A stretch of 19,538 bases of DNA, from assembly GCA_045655705.1 (NCBI GenBank), contig JAZOPU010000047.1, positions 1 through 19,538 on the forward strand, read 5' to 3'. Both the position numbers and the translations under genes were made by a program. The stretch comes from Scatosoma sp045655705. GTDB lineage: Bacteria; Bacillota; Clostridia; Christensenellales; Borkfalkiaceae. The notes beneath the pieces are model-generated. The model worked only from the letters and a program-made list of their open reading frames with translations, searched no databases and was not told the origin of the DNA. Positions 6,736 to 14,979 of this stretch are shown here, one piece after another; position 1 is the first letter of the stretch, and each line of letters begins with the position of its first letter.

Positions 6736-8091
6736 TTAATTTTTAAAGCTGTGTATCGGTGCGGGGATATTGCCGCCACGGTTGATAATACGCGAGCTGT
6801 CGCAAGCGTGTACGGGCATAATCGGGGCGCGACCAAGCAAACCGCCAAAGCTTACTTCGTCGCCTACCTTTTTTCCGATCGCGGGGATAATTCGCACCGC
6901 CGTCGTTTTGTTATTGATCATACCAATTGCCGCTTCGTCTGCAATCATTGCCGAAATGGTCGTGGCGGGCGTGTCGCCGGGGATTGCAATCATATCCAAG
7001 CCTACGCTACAAACGCAAGTCATCGCTTCCAGCTTATCCAGCGTGATCGCGCCCTTTTCCGCCGCCTTGATCATGCCGATATCTTCGGAAACGGGTATGA
7101 ACGCACCCGAAAGTCCGCCAACCCGCGAGCTTGCCATAACGCCACCCTTTTTCACTGCGTCGTTAAGCAGGGCAAGCGCCGCCGTCGTGCCGTGACCGCC
7201 GACCGTTTCAATGCCCATTTCTTCTAAAATTTGCGCCACCGAGTCGCCCATGGCGGGCGTGGGAGCAAGCGACAAATCCACGATACCAAAGCTTGCTTGC
7301 AAACGTTTTGCCGCTTGCTTGGCTACAAGCTGTCCTGCTCTTGTGATTTTGAACGCCGTGCGTTTGATCATTTCCGCAACTTCCGTTAAATCGGCGTTTG
7401 GGATTTGTTCCAAAGCGTGCTTGACTACCCCCGGCCCGGATACGCCCACGTTGACGACCGTGTCCGCTTCGCCTACGCCGTGGAATGCGCCTGCCATAAA
7501 CGGATTGTCTTCTACCGCGTTACAAAAGGCTACGAGTTTTGCCGCGCCGATACCGTCCTTATCTTTGGTAAGCTCGGCGGATTTTTTAAACACTTCGCCA
7601 AGCATTTTCACCGCTTCCATATTGATACCCGATTTTGTCGAACCAACGTTCACGGAAGCGCAAAGCCTGTCCGTGCTTGCAAGAACCTCGGGGATCGTTT
7701 GAATGAATATGCGTTCGTACGTTGCCGTCGCTTTATGCACGAGTGCGGAATACCCGCCCAAAAAGTCAATGCCCAGCGTTTTTGCTGCGTTATCCAGCGC
7801 CTTGCCTATAATCGGGGACTTTTCGGGAAAAGCCGCCGTGATCAGGCTTACGGGGGTTACCGATACGCGTTTATTGACGATGGGTATACCGTATTCGCCC
7901 GATAAATCTTGCGCCGTTTTTACGATATTTTCCGCTTTTTTACAAACGAGATCGTATACCTTTTGCGCCGTTTCTTTGGCACTATCTCTTATACAGGAAA
8001 GCAAGGATATGCCCATCGTGATCGTGCGGATATCCAAGTGCTCCTTTTCTACCATTGCTATCGTTTCAAGTACGTCTTGGTTTGTGAACAT
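6736..8091 (-). CDS. UPF0210 / DUF711 (PFL) family protein
   Basis: 451 residues, the usual length of the UPF0210 family, recognised from its overall sequence (start MFTNQDVLETIAMVEKEHLD, internal GVSGPGVVKHAL, GGHGTTAALALL, and the ending RGGNIPAPIHSFKN). It has no signal peptide or membrane segment, so it is cytoplasmic. The fold is related to glycyl-radical enzyme barrels, but the biochemical function is unknown. It is almost always encoded beside a small UPF0237 ACT-domain protein, as here with a 10-base gap, so the ACT protein is a likely partner or regulator. Its ribosome site reads AAGGGG. The repeat block lies directly downstream. Confidence 0.9.
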   Translation of the reverse strand: MFTNQDVLETIAMVEKEHLDIRTITMGISLLSCIRDSAKETAQKVYDLVCKKAENIVKTAQDLSGEYGIPIVNKRVSVTPVSLITAAFPEKSPIIGKALDNAAKTLGIDFLGGYSALVHKATATYERIFIQTIPEVLASTDRLCASVNVGSTKSGINMEAVKMLGEVFKKSAELTKDKDGIGAAKLVAFCNAVEDNPFMAGAFHGVGEADTVVNVGVSGPGVVKHALEQIPNADLTEVAEMIKRTAFKITRAGQLVAKQAAKRLQASFGIVDLSLAPTPAMGDSVAQILEEMGIETVGGHGTTAALALLNDAVKKGGVMASSRVGGLSGAFIPVSEDIGMIKAAEKGAITLDKLEAMTCVCSVGLDMIAIPGDTPATTISAMIADEAAIGMINNKTTAVRIIPAIGKKVGDEVSFGGLLGRAPIMPVHACDSSRIINRGGNIPAPIHSFKN

Positions 8092-8101
8092 AGTGCGCCC
8101 C

Positions 8102-8371
8102 TTATACGTTATGCATGGCGTTGAAGATATCTTCGTGTTGCATATACACCGCCATACCTATTTTTTTGCCCATTTCCGAGCATTCCTTAGCGAGCGTGGC
8201 GAGCTCTTCCTTTGCGCCCGATATGTCCACGATCATAATCATTGCGAAATATTCGCCCAAGATCGTTTGCGAAATGTCTTCGATATTCGCGCCCTTTTCC
8301 GCTAAAAACGTGCTTACTTTTGCTATAATACCTTTATTATCTTTACCCGTTACCGTAACAACCGTTTTCAT
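8102..8371 (-). CDS. UPF0237 ACT-domain protein
   Basis: 89 residues forming a single ACT domain from residue 2 (VVTVTGKDNKGIIAKVSTFLAE) to about residue 80. The KDNKGIIA turn is where ACT dimers usually bind small ligands such as amino acids. The ligand is not known for this family. The conserved neighbour is the UPF0210 gene directly downstream, and the tight spacing suggests the two products act together. The start codon overlaps the stop of the upstream membrane-protein gene by 4 bases (ATGA), a sign of translational coupling, with GGGAG nearby. Confidence 0.92.
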   Translation of the reverse strand: MKTVVTVTGKDNKGIIAKVSTFLAEKGANIEDISQTILGEYFAMIMIVDISGAKEELATLAKECSEMGKKIGMAVYMQHEDIFNAMHNV

Positions 8372-8931
8372 TCGTTCTCTTCTCCCGTTTCGTCTTCTTC
8401 TTCAAATTCTAACGCGTGCTTTTCTAAAATGTCGTATTGCACCAAAATGTTGCTTTGCGATACGTATCTTATGAGATCCCCTTCTTCAAACGGGGGGCGT
8501 TCTTTCTCCATATCGTGATACACTTCGCGTTCTAACCATTCCTGCTTTTTTTTGCTATACGTTTCAAATACGCACGCGTCTACGTCGATATTGTCCTTTT
8601 GCAATTGCTTTTCACGGAAATGGTAGAAATAATTCGTTTCTTCCATTTTTAAGCCTTCGCACACGTATCCGAGCATTTTATAATAACGGCGCGCGCGGGA
8701 ATATTTGATCGCAAGGAATACGAACGCAAACACCGCGTACAGCGCGGACGCCGTATATACGCACGCTTTGGGCAAAAATTTATTCGCCACGTAGGGCAAG
8801 GATATGAAATACAAAAGCCATGCAATACAAAATGCAAGATATACCGTCGTTATCCCCATAAACAAGTGGAATAAACGGCGTTTTTGTTTATACGCTGATA
8901 AAAAATCGGCGTCGCTATACACGGAAATCAT
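8368..8931 (-). CDS. Unknown membrane protein with two transmembrane helices
   Basis: 187 residues; I do not recognise a family. Two hydrophobic segments lie at about 21-46 and 54-78, separated by a short loop (SLPYVANKFLPK). A cytoplasmic-looking C-terminal part of about 105 charged residues follows and ends in a Glu-rich stretch. It resembles a small two-helix membrane anchor with a soluble domain. The start at 8931 (MISVYSDA) is chosen because AAGGAG sits 7 bases upstream; the longer frame would run into the degV gene. It lies between degV and the ACT/UPF0210 pair with a 10-base gap on one side and a 4-base overlap on the other, so it belongs to the same transcript. Function unknown. Confidence 0.8.
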   Translation of the reverse strand: MISVYSDADFLSAYKQKRRLFHLFMGITTVYLAFCIAWLLYFISLPYVANKFLPKACVYTASALYAVFAFVFLAIKYSRARRYYKMLGYVCEGLKMEETNYFYHFREKQLQKDNIDVDACVFETYSKKKQEWLEREVYHDMEKERPPFEEGDLIRYVSQSNILVQYDILEKHALEFEEEDETGEENE

Positions 8932-8941
8932 TCTTTTCTCC

Positions 8942-9787
8942 TTATTTTTCATACACGAACAGTACGCCAAGCGTGTTCCTGCCACAATGGCTGGTTACAA
9001 TCGAACCTGCCGTCGTTTCGATAATTTCGTCAAAGTCAAACAGTTCTTGTACCCGCGTTTTCGCAAGCTCGACAAGCTCTTCGTCTGCGCAAGAGTGCGT
9101 TACGAAACAACGCGTTTTATCATATTTGGTGTATTTCGCTTTTAAATCGTCGATATACGTTTTGATACAAGCGGACATTTTTCCGCGGTATTTTTTCGTG
9201 CCGATAAGCTGTCCTTCGTCCATTTCAATGCAGGGGTGGATTTTGAGCAGGTTCGCTCCGTACATTGCCATTTTGGAAACTCTCCCGCCTTTATACAAAT
9301 AGTCCAAGCTATCGGGCACGAACGACGTGTTCACGCGGGTTTTCAGTTCGTTGATCGTTTCTTCGATTTCGTCGATAGTCTTCCCGTTATCGCGCATATC
9401 CGCCGCTTTCATAACCAAAAGTCCTTGCCCTGACGAGAGCGCTTGGCTATCAATCACGCGCACTTTATCCCCGAATTTTTCGCTCGCCGATTTGGCAAAG
9501 CTATGCGAACCGCTACTTTTTGCGGAAATGTTAAAATGTATTAAATAATCGTAGCCGACAAGTTCTTTTTCAAAGAATTCTTCGTATTCGCCGATACTCG
9601 GCGCGCTCGTTTTGGGCAATACGCCCGTTTCTTTTACGAAAGTAAAAATGTCTTGCGGGGTGATATCCACGCCGTCGCGATACGCTTTCCCGTCCAAGTT
9701 CACCTGCAAGGGCAAAATGCCTATATCCCGCTCTTTCACCAAATGGCTTAAATCGCAAGTGCTGTCTGACGTAATCCGAATTTTCAT
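8942..9787 (-). CDS. DegV family fatty-acid-binding protein
   Basis: 281 residues, standard for DegV/FakB proteins. It begins with KIRITSDSTCDL, the SDSTCDL loop that helps bind the lipid carboxylate, and has TSAPSIGEYEEF and ISAKSSGSHSF further in, typical of the ligand tunnel. Characterised members (FakB) present fatty acids to the kinase FakA for phosphorylation and use in phospholipid synthesis; no fakA-like gene is in this window, so the exact role and chain specificity remain open. The ATG has AAAGGAG upstream. The gene follows lepB after 29 bases and precedes the unknown membrane protein by 10. Confidence 0.93.
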   Translation of the reverse strand: MKIRITSDSTCDLSHLVKERDIGILPLQVNLDGKAYRDGVDITPQDIFTFVKETGVLPKTSAPSIGEYEEFFEKELVGYDYLIHFNISAKSSGSHSFAKSASEKFGDKVRVIDSQALSSGQGLLVMKAADMRDNGKTIDEIEETINELKTRVNTSFVPDSLDYLYKGGRVSKMAMYGANLLKIHPCIEMDEGQLIGTKKYRGKMSACIKTYIDDLKAKYTKYDKTRCFVTHSCADEELVELAKTRVQELFDFDEIIETTAGSIVTSHCGRNTLGVLFVYEK

Positions 9788-9816
9788 ATTTTTTCTCCTT
9801 TCACTCTTTTGCGTTG

Positions 9817-10494
9817 TTATTTTTCTTCGTCGGGAATGAATAGCTCTCCCAACACTTTTTTATATTTTATCGACCACTCGGGCACGACGCCCTCGATATC
9901 TTCTTCTTTATACAGTCCCTGTAAATGCGAGCCGTTTTCTTGCTCGTATCTACTATCCACGCTCGTCAAATACCCGCTCCTGTTATCCCCAAGAAAGAAT
10001 ATCTCGCCTTCGCCCACCGTGTATTCGCCAAAGCTATAATTGTTTTTGTGGTTATCGTTTACGCCGTAGTAAGCGTAGTCTTCTTGCAAAGGGATATATT
10101 CGCTTGTCCCTTGATAGCAAATATACATTTGCCCCGCTTCGCACTTGACTTTATCCCCCTCGATTGCAATCAGGCGTTTGATAAGCCTACCGCCGTTGAC
10201 GCTCTTACATTCTTCGTATCCGCTTACGTCTACGATAATGATATCCCCGCGCTCCGCTTTATAACCCTTGTCCGTACGATAGGTGAGTAGCTTATCCCCG
10301 TTTTGCAGGGTTTGTTTCATTGACCCGCCCGACACCGTTACGCCGATAAAGCTATTCGTGAACCAAACACGGAACAAAATAAACGCCGTGAATATCAAAA
10401 GCAGGGTGAGCGCAAACAAAAAGTTCGCGTTGCGTTCTTTGAAATGAAAGCGTTCTTCGTATAACTCGTTGTCTTTCATTCGCTTGTCTATCAT
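9817..10494 (-). CDS. lepB: Signal peptidase I
   Basis: 225 residues, the size of Gram-positive type I signal peptidases. One N-terminal membrane helix (about 24-46) precedes the extracytoplasmic catalytic domain. Box B is SGGSMKQTL with nucleophile Ser58, box D is RLIKRLIAIEGD with general base Lys106, and box E is FLGDNR followed by SVDSR. The enzyme removes signal peptides from Sec- and Tat-exported proteins at the outer face of the membrane. The start at 10494 is favoured because it overlaps the stop of the DUF951 gene as ATGA with GGAG just ahead; an in-frame extension of 21 codons would lie inside that gene. Residues 10-22 are strongly charged. Confidence 0.95.
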   Translation of the reverse strand: MIDKRMKDNELYEERFHFKERNANFLFALTLLLIFTAFILFRVWFTNSFIGVTVSGGSMKQTLQNGDKLLTYRTDKGYKAERGDIIIVDVSGYEECKSVNGGRLIKRLIAIEGDKVKCEAGQMYICYQGTSEYIPLQEDYAYYGVNDNHKNNYSFGEYTVGEGEIFFLGDNRSGYLTSVDSRYEQENGSHLQGLYKEEDIEGVVPEWSIKYKKVLGELFIPDEEK

Positions 10495-10667
10495 TTCTCC
10501 AACCCCTTGGCGCGCTTTTTCAGCTCGTCGCGCGTTAGCACCACAAACCGTCCGCACGTTTTACATTGTAGTTTGATATCCACGCCTGTTTTTACCACCG
10601 TCCAGTCCTTGCCCCCGCAAGGGTGCGGTTTTTTCAGCGTGAGCTCCTTGCCTGTTTCTATAACCAT
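10491..10667 (-). CDS. DUF951 small zinc-ribbon-like protein
   Basis: 58 residues, easily missed because of its length. It begins MVIETGKELTLKKPHPCGG, and has QCKTCGRFVVLTRDEL in the C-terminal half. His15, Cys17, Cys35 and Cys38 are placed to bind a metal ion, matching the DUF951 family (YyzM-like in Bacillus), whose role is not known; nucleic-acid binding is often guessed from the ribbon. It overlaps the 3' end of the hydrolase-like gene by 10 bases and the lepB start by 4, so it is locked into the operon by coupling on both sides. No clear ribosome site precedes its ATG, so it probably depends on ribosomes finishing the upstream gene. Confidence 0.88.
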   Translation of the reverse strand: MVIETGKELTLKKPHPCGGKDWTVVKTGVDIKLQCKTCGRFVVLTRDELKKRAKGLEK

Positions 10668-12361
10668 AATATATTCGTGATTGCAAACTCCGTTTCTTCT
10701 TTTTCACAATCGAACACGAGCGCTTTTCCGTCGGAAAAGTTTTTCAGTTGCCGTCCGCAATTACAGCCCTTGAAATCGCCCGCTTTTAAAATAATGCGTT
10801 TCCATTTTCCACCGCCTGCTATCTTTAAACTGCAAACGTAGCGTTCGCTTTCGTGCTCCATATCCCCCACTTCGATTGCCACCTGCAACCGATCGTCTTG
10901 GCTGGAATACGCGTCGAATTCGAGCAGTGCGTTTTCTTCGGGTACGAACGTCGGCGAACTGATTTTATACGTCTTGATCCCGCCAACCGAGAACGCGCCC
11001 TGTATCCCCGCGTAGCCTTGCACGGACTTGGGCACGGCTTCCCGTTCCAAAAAGATATTCCCTATCGAATAATCTTTATACTCCGCTACGCTGAAAATAT
11101 CCAGCTCTTTCCCCGAAAACAACATTCTGCCCTTGACGGCGCGGGGATCGGGTGACGAAAGGCGTTTTGCCGTGATTTTCGACATTACCTTGAACCCGTT
11201 GATATATTTTGCATACGCATACACGAACACCGCTTGCGCGCCTGCGAACGGTTTGATAAGACAACTCGTTTTCCCGCCTTTGACCGTTTTGCCGTCCACT
11301 TTATACACCTGTCGCCAATCGCGGAACGCGCATTTGGTGCGTACGTCCGCTTCCGCGTAGTATACGCCCGCTTCTTCCAAAATGCCTTCTTTGTCCAGCT
11401 CGACGCTCACTTCTATCCCCTCTTCCGTTTCTCTTGCCGAAACGCCTACGGGGGCGGGCATATAAATTTCTCTGCCCTTTAAGTTTTTCTCTAAAAATAA
11501 ATCCATATCGCCCAGCGCAACAGGGCCTAAGCACGCACCGCTATCGGGCGAATACGCGATCGCGTTGCCCGTTTTATTGCCAATGCGCATATACGTATCA
11601 TACGCTCTATCGCAATCGAACGTGTCGTCGCGCAAGGCGCAAAGCATAAGCACGGGGCATTTTACGTAGGGGGCGTAGGACTGCGCTTCTACCGCCGCGA
11701 TATAACGGTGTTTATCGTCGCTTAAATCGTGCGCCACCGTTTCCCCGAATTTCGCCACTTCTAAAAACGAACGCCAACCCACCGCGTTGATGGGTACGCC
11801 GCAGCTTATATCGGGCGATAACATGGTTTGCCAAGCCAGCGTGCCACCGTTTCTTATGCCCACTACCCCAACGCTTGCGATATCTTCTCTCGCTTTGAGA
11901 AATTTCACCGCGGTCAGCGATACGTATAACCATTCAAACCACGTCGTTTGCGTGACGGATATGTCTTCGTCAATGCTCGTCAAACCGCGCGCGCGCTCAT
12001 AGTTGCCATAGTCCAGCGACGGGGGATATACCGTTCTAAAATCGCTATCCTTATCCGTGGACATTTTCCCCGAATAATCGGGCATAAGCACTGCATACCC
12101 TTTCTCCGCAAAATAACGGCAAAGTCCTTCGTCCAGCAATTCCCCTGCGTCGGGCAACAGCAACACCGCGGGCTTTGCCCCGTTCCCTTGCGGACGGCAA
12201 AAGCGCGCGTAGATACGCACACTTCCGTCCTCAACGGTGTGCCCTGAAAAGGATACCCGACTCCACCGTATCCCGTCTTGGTCGGTGATGTCCCACTCGC
12301 TTACGCAAAGCGGTGTGTCTAAATTAAATTGTTTCCATAAGGAGATTGCGCTTACTATCAT
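10658..12361 (-). CDS. Alpha/beta-hydrolase-like protein with C-terminal beta domain, catalytic residues missing
   Basis: 567 residues. Residues ~45-300 follow the dienelactone hydrolase / acetyl-xylan esterase pattern: VLLLPDAG, the elbow strand VGVVGIRNGG, then CPVLMLCALRDD with a candidate acid Asp. The elbow should read G-x-Ser-x-G, but residue 170 is Arg (codon AGA at 11854-11852), and the place where the catalytic His is expected (about 270-285) has none. A linker and a C-terminal beta-rich domain (about 410-567) resemble carbohydrate-binding or jelly-roll modules. There is no signal peptide, so it is probably cytoplasmic. The frame is intact and AAGGA precedes the ATG, so this is not simple decay. 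It may be a binding or structural pseudoenzyme. Family identity is moderate; function unknown. Confidence 0.7.
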   Translation of the reverse strand: MIVSAISLWKQFNLDTPLCVSEWDITDQDGIRWSRVSFSGHTVEDGSVRIYARFCRPQGNGAKPAVLLLPDAGELLDEGLCRYFAEKGYAVLMPDYSGKMSTDKDSDFRTVYPPSLDYGNYERARGLTSIDEDISVTQTTWFEWLYVSLTAVKFLKAREDIASVGVVGIRNGGTLAWQTMLSPDISCGVPINAVGWRSFLEVAKFGETVAHDLSDDKHRYIAAVEAQSYAPYVKCPVLMLCALRDDTFDCDRAYDTYMRIGNKTGNAIAYSPDSGACLGPVALGDMDLFLEKNLKGREIYMPAPVGVSARETEEGIEVSVELDKEGILEEAGVYYAEADVRTKCAFRDWRQVYKVDGKTVKGGKTSCLIKPFAGAQAVFVYAYAKYINGFKVMSKITAKRLSSPDPRAVKGRMLFSGKELDIFSVAEYKDYSIGNIFLEREAVPKSVQGYAGIQGAFSVGGIKTYKISSPTFVPEENALLEFDAYSSQDDRLQVAIEVGDMEHESERYVCSLKIAGGGKWKRIILKAGDFKGCNCGRQLKNFSDGKALVFDCEKEETEFAITNILWL

Positions 12362-12377
12362 ATATATCCTTTTGAAA

Positions 12378-12385
12378 AGTGAAGT
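12378..12385. repeat. Solitary AGTGAAGT repeat core
   Basis: One copy of the octamer that builds the blocks around pepF lies in the 34-base gap between sbcC and the hydrolase-like gene. No palindromic modules accompany it. It may be a remnant or a chance match. Confidence 0.3.
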
Positions 12386-12395
12386 ATTTTCGCTA

Positions 12396-14969
12396 TTATT
12401 GTATCTTCGAGCCGTGGCTTACGCCCGCGGGGGTTACGACTATTTTATTTTCTATCCTGCGCTTTAATTCTTCTACGTGTGAAATAAGTCCTACCGAAAA
12501 GTTTTTGCTCAGTTTTCCAAGAACGTCCATGACCGTGTCCACAAGCTTTTCGTCCAGCGTGCCAAAGCCTTCGTCCAAGAAGAAAAATTCAATCGGGCGA
12601 AGCGATTTCATAAAAATCGCCGTGGATAGCGACAGGGCAAGCGACAACGACACTAAAAAGGTTTCTCCGCCCGATAGCGTTTTCGTTGTGCGAAGTTTCC
12701 CGCCGTCTAAATTATCCCCCACTTTGAATTCTTTTTCTTCATACCGCAAAAAGTATCTTCCGCCCGTTAGCGAAAGCAGGGTTTTTCCTGCCCGCGTGCA
12801 TATTTCTTGCAAATATTCCGACGCGATATATTCCAAAAACCGATTGCCCCGCACGAGCGTTTTTAACTGCTCGCAAAGGCGTGCGTATTTTTCTTTTTCT
12901 TTCTTTTCCTTTTCCAGCGTTTTATATTTTTCCAGCGTTTGCTCCATGGCTTTGAGCCGTGTTTCCACCCCGCCTAGCTCCTTGCTATACTCCGCTACTT
13001 TTGCCTGCGCTATCCGCAAACTCTCTTCCGCTATTTCCAGTGCGTTTTCTTTTAAATCTTGCCATTTGCTCTCGTCCGTTTCCGCAAGGCGCAAGCGCGT
13101 GGCGGTATATTCTTCAAAAAACGCTTTGACTTCTTCTTGCGACGCGGGCGCGTCTAAAAGAGTCGTGCGCGCCTCGTCCACGCTTGCAAACGCGTTTTCT
13201 TTGAGAGAAGTTTTCAGCTCGCTTTCCTGCGCTTGCGCGTTTTCTAAAAGCGCCCCCGCGAGCGTTTTTTGCGTTTGCCACTCCGCAAGCGCGTGAGAGG
13301 ATTTGCTATCCGTTTCTTCTATCTTTGCCTTTGCTCTGTTTTGTTCGTCTTTTAAACTTTGCAAGGTTTTTTGCATTTCCTTTTCATCGCCAAGCGCTTT
13401 AATATCCGCAATCTTGGCGGTGGACGCGTCTAACGCTTCGCGTAACATTTTGCCGTGTTTTATGAGTAGCTCTTTTTCGCTTTCGTTATTTTTATACGCG
13501 CGCTCCCGCTCTTCAAGCTCCTGCAACCGCGTTTTTAACGCTTTTCGCTCTTGCTCCGCTTTTTTATATTCCAAGTTGATTTTGGCAATATCCATTTCGC
13601 CTGCGTTGACGTTTTCAACGGAATATTTTGCTATCAGTTTTGTAACGTCTTCTTGCGTTTGGGGGTATTTTGCCCCGAGCGTTTGCAAGTCCGCGCGCAC
13701 TTCGCCGTAGGTATCGGCAAGCAGTACACCCTTATAGTCCTTTTTCAAAAACGCAAGCAAGCCTTCGTCTTCCCCAAGCAAACAAAGCTTTTCTTCCAAC
13801 TGCTTTCTTTGCGTTTCAAAATCTTCTTTGGGGTATTTATCCTTGATTTTTCTATATTCTTCGCAACACGCTTCAAAATTGCTCTTCGCTTGTTCCGCGC
13901 TTTGAATATCCGCCTGTGCGCCCGCGATTTTTTCAAGTTTTAGCGTTTGCTCTAAAATTTTCGCTTCGTAGTCCTTTTCTTCAAACGCTTGCTTTTGCGC
14001 TTTTGCGCTCTCTAACCATTTCGTATAGTCCGTTTCTGCATTTTTTGCATTGATGAGCGCTTTTTCGCGGTTAGCTTGGGTACGCGCAAGCGCATCCGCC
14101 TTGTCACATACCGCTTTTGCCCCTGGGTATCTTTCCGCTTTTTTTTGCTTATCTTGCATTTGTTCCAAGTGTTCGCAAAGCTCGTTATACCGCTTTTTTA
14201 AGCTTTCAAACGCGCTTTTTTCCTTTTCCGCTTGCTCTACGTTATTTCTATTTACAAGCGCAATCTCCCGCTCTTTTTCGCTTTCTTTGAGTGCTTTTTG
14301 CAACTGCTCTTTTTTCTCTTTTAACGCTGCGCGTTCTTCTTCGCTTGCGGTGTTTTCGCCCATTTTTGCCTGCACGAGCCGTACCGCTTCGTCCGCTTCT
14401 TTACTCTTTTGGTTGATTGCAATCGAAAGCCGTTCGCCGTAGCGTTCTAAATTGAAAAGTCTTGCCACCAGCTTCACCCGTTCGCTCGGTGTCGATTTAA
14501 CCAGTGTGGCAAAATCGCCTTGGGGAAGTGCGATACACGTTTTGAAATCTTCAAAAGTCAAGCCCACGAGCTGTATCACCGCGCTATCCACGTCGCGCGT
14601 GCCTTCCGCTATCGGAAAGAGTTTGTTATCGTCCGTGTATTCGTATAAATACGCTTTCGTAGCGGAATTTTTGCGTTTTCTCTCCCGCTCAACGCGATAG
14701 GTTTTGCGTTTGCTTTGCGTTTGCAACGCAAAGTCAAAGATTACGCTCGCCCTGTCGCATTTATGATTGATACAGTCGCTAAACGATTTTGGCACTCTGT
14801 CCACTTCGCCGTATAACGCAAAGTGTATGGCGTCAAGTATCGTGCTTTTACCGCTTCCCGTGTCGCCGAATATGCCGAATATACCGCCTTCGAGCAATTT
14901 GCCAAAGTCGATCTTTGCCGTTTCCGAAAAACTATTGATACCGCAAAATTCGAGATATATCGGTTTCAC
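12396..14969 (-). CDS. sbcC: Exonuclease subunit SbcC (Rad50-like ATPase)
   Basis: 857 residues from a GTG with AAGGAG upstream. Walker A is GDTGSGKST (35-43), the ABC signature LSGGE begins at 765, and Walker B with D-loop is FFFLDEGFGTLD (795-806), so the two halves of the ATPase head flank a long, charged coiled coil (about 170-740). With SbcD it forms the nuclease that cuts hairpins, processes DNA ends and removes protein blocks. It is shorter than most SbcC proteins, which often exceed 1000 residues, and I find no CxxC at the coiled-coil apex, where Rad50-type proteins normally hold the zinc hook. The gene follows sbcD by 10 bases. Confidence in family is high; the hook absence comes from reading the whole sequence. 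Confidence 0.93.
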   Translation of the reverse strand: MKPIYLEFCGINSFSETAKIDFGKLLEGGIFGIFGDTGSGKSTILDAIHFALYGEVDRVPKSFSDCINHKCDRASVIFDFALQTQSKRKTYRVERERKRKNSATKAYLYEYTDDNKLFPIAEGTRDVDSAVIQLVGLTFEDFKTCIALPQGDFATLVKSTPSERVKLVARLFNLERYGERLSIAINQKSKEADEAVRLVQAKMGENTASEEERAALKEKKEQLQKALKESEKEREIALVNRNNVEQAEKEKSAFESLKKRYNELCEHLEQMQDKQKKAERYPGAKAVCDKADALARTQANREKALINAKNAETDYTKWLESAKAQKQAFEEKDYEAKILEQTLKLEKIAGAQADIQSAEQAKSNFEACCEEYRKIKDKYPKEDFETQRKQLEEKLCLLGEDEGLLAFLKKDYKGVLLADTYGEVRADLQTLGAKYPQTQEDVTKLIAKYSVENVNAGEMDIAKINLEYKKAEQERKALKTRLQELEERERAYKNNESEKELLIKHGKMLREALDASTAKIADIKALGDEKEMQKTLQSLKDEQNRAKAKIEETDSKSSHALAEWQTQKTLAGALLENAQAQESELKTSLKENAFASVDEARTTLLDAPASQEEVKAFFEEYTATRLRLAETDESKWQDLKENALEIAEESLRIAQAKVAEYSKELGGVETRLKAMEQTLEKYKTLEKEKKEKEKYARLCEQLKTLVRGNRFLEYIASEYLQEICTRAGKTLLSLTGGRYFLRYEEKEFKVGDNLDGGKLRTTKTLSGGETFLVSLSLALSLSTAIFMKSLRPIEFFFLDEGFGTLDEKLVDTVMDVLGKLSKNFSVGLISHVEELKRRIENKIVVTPAGVSHGSKIQ

Positions 14970-14979
14970 TTTTCGCTCC

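Noticed and set aside
6645..6848. 68-residue N-terminal extension of PepF
   Set aside because: The extension translates the palindromic repeat and part of the UPF0210 gene; the ATG at 6644 has AAGGAG and fits the family start.
7211..8305. Long rightward open frames opposite the UPF0210 and ACT genes
   Set aside because: They are antisense shadows caused by codon bias; the leftward genes have clear family matches and ribosome sites.
10495..10557. 21-residue N-terminal extension of signal peptidase I
   Set aside because: It lies in another frame of the DUF951 gene. The ATG at 10494 overlaps that gene's stop as ATGA.
12379..13296. A 305-codon rightward open frame opposite sbcC
   Set aside because: It is the antisense shadow of the sbcC coiled-coil gene; the protein is Ser-rich with no family signal, and it lies wholly within a convincing gene on the other strand.
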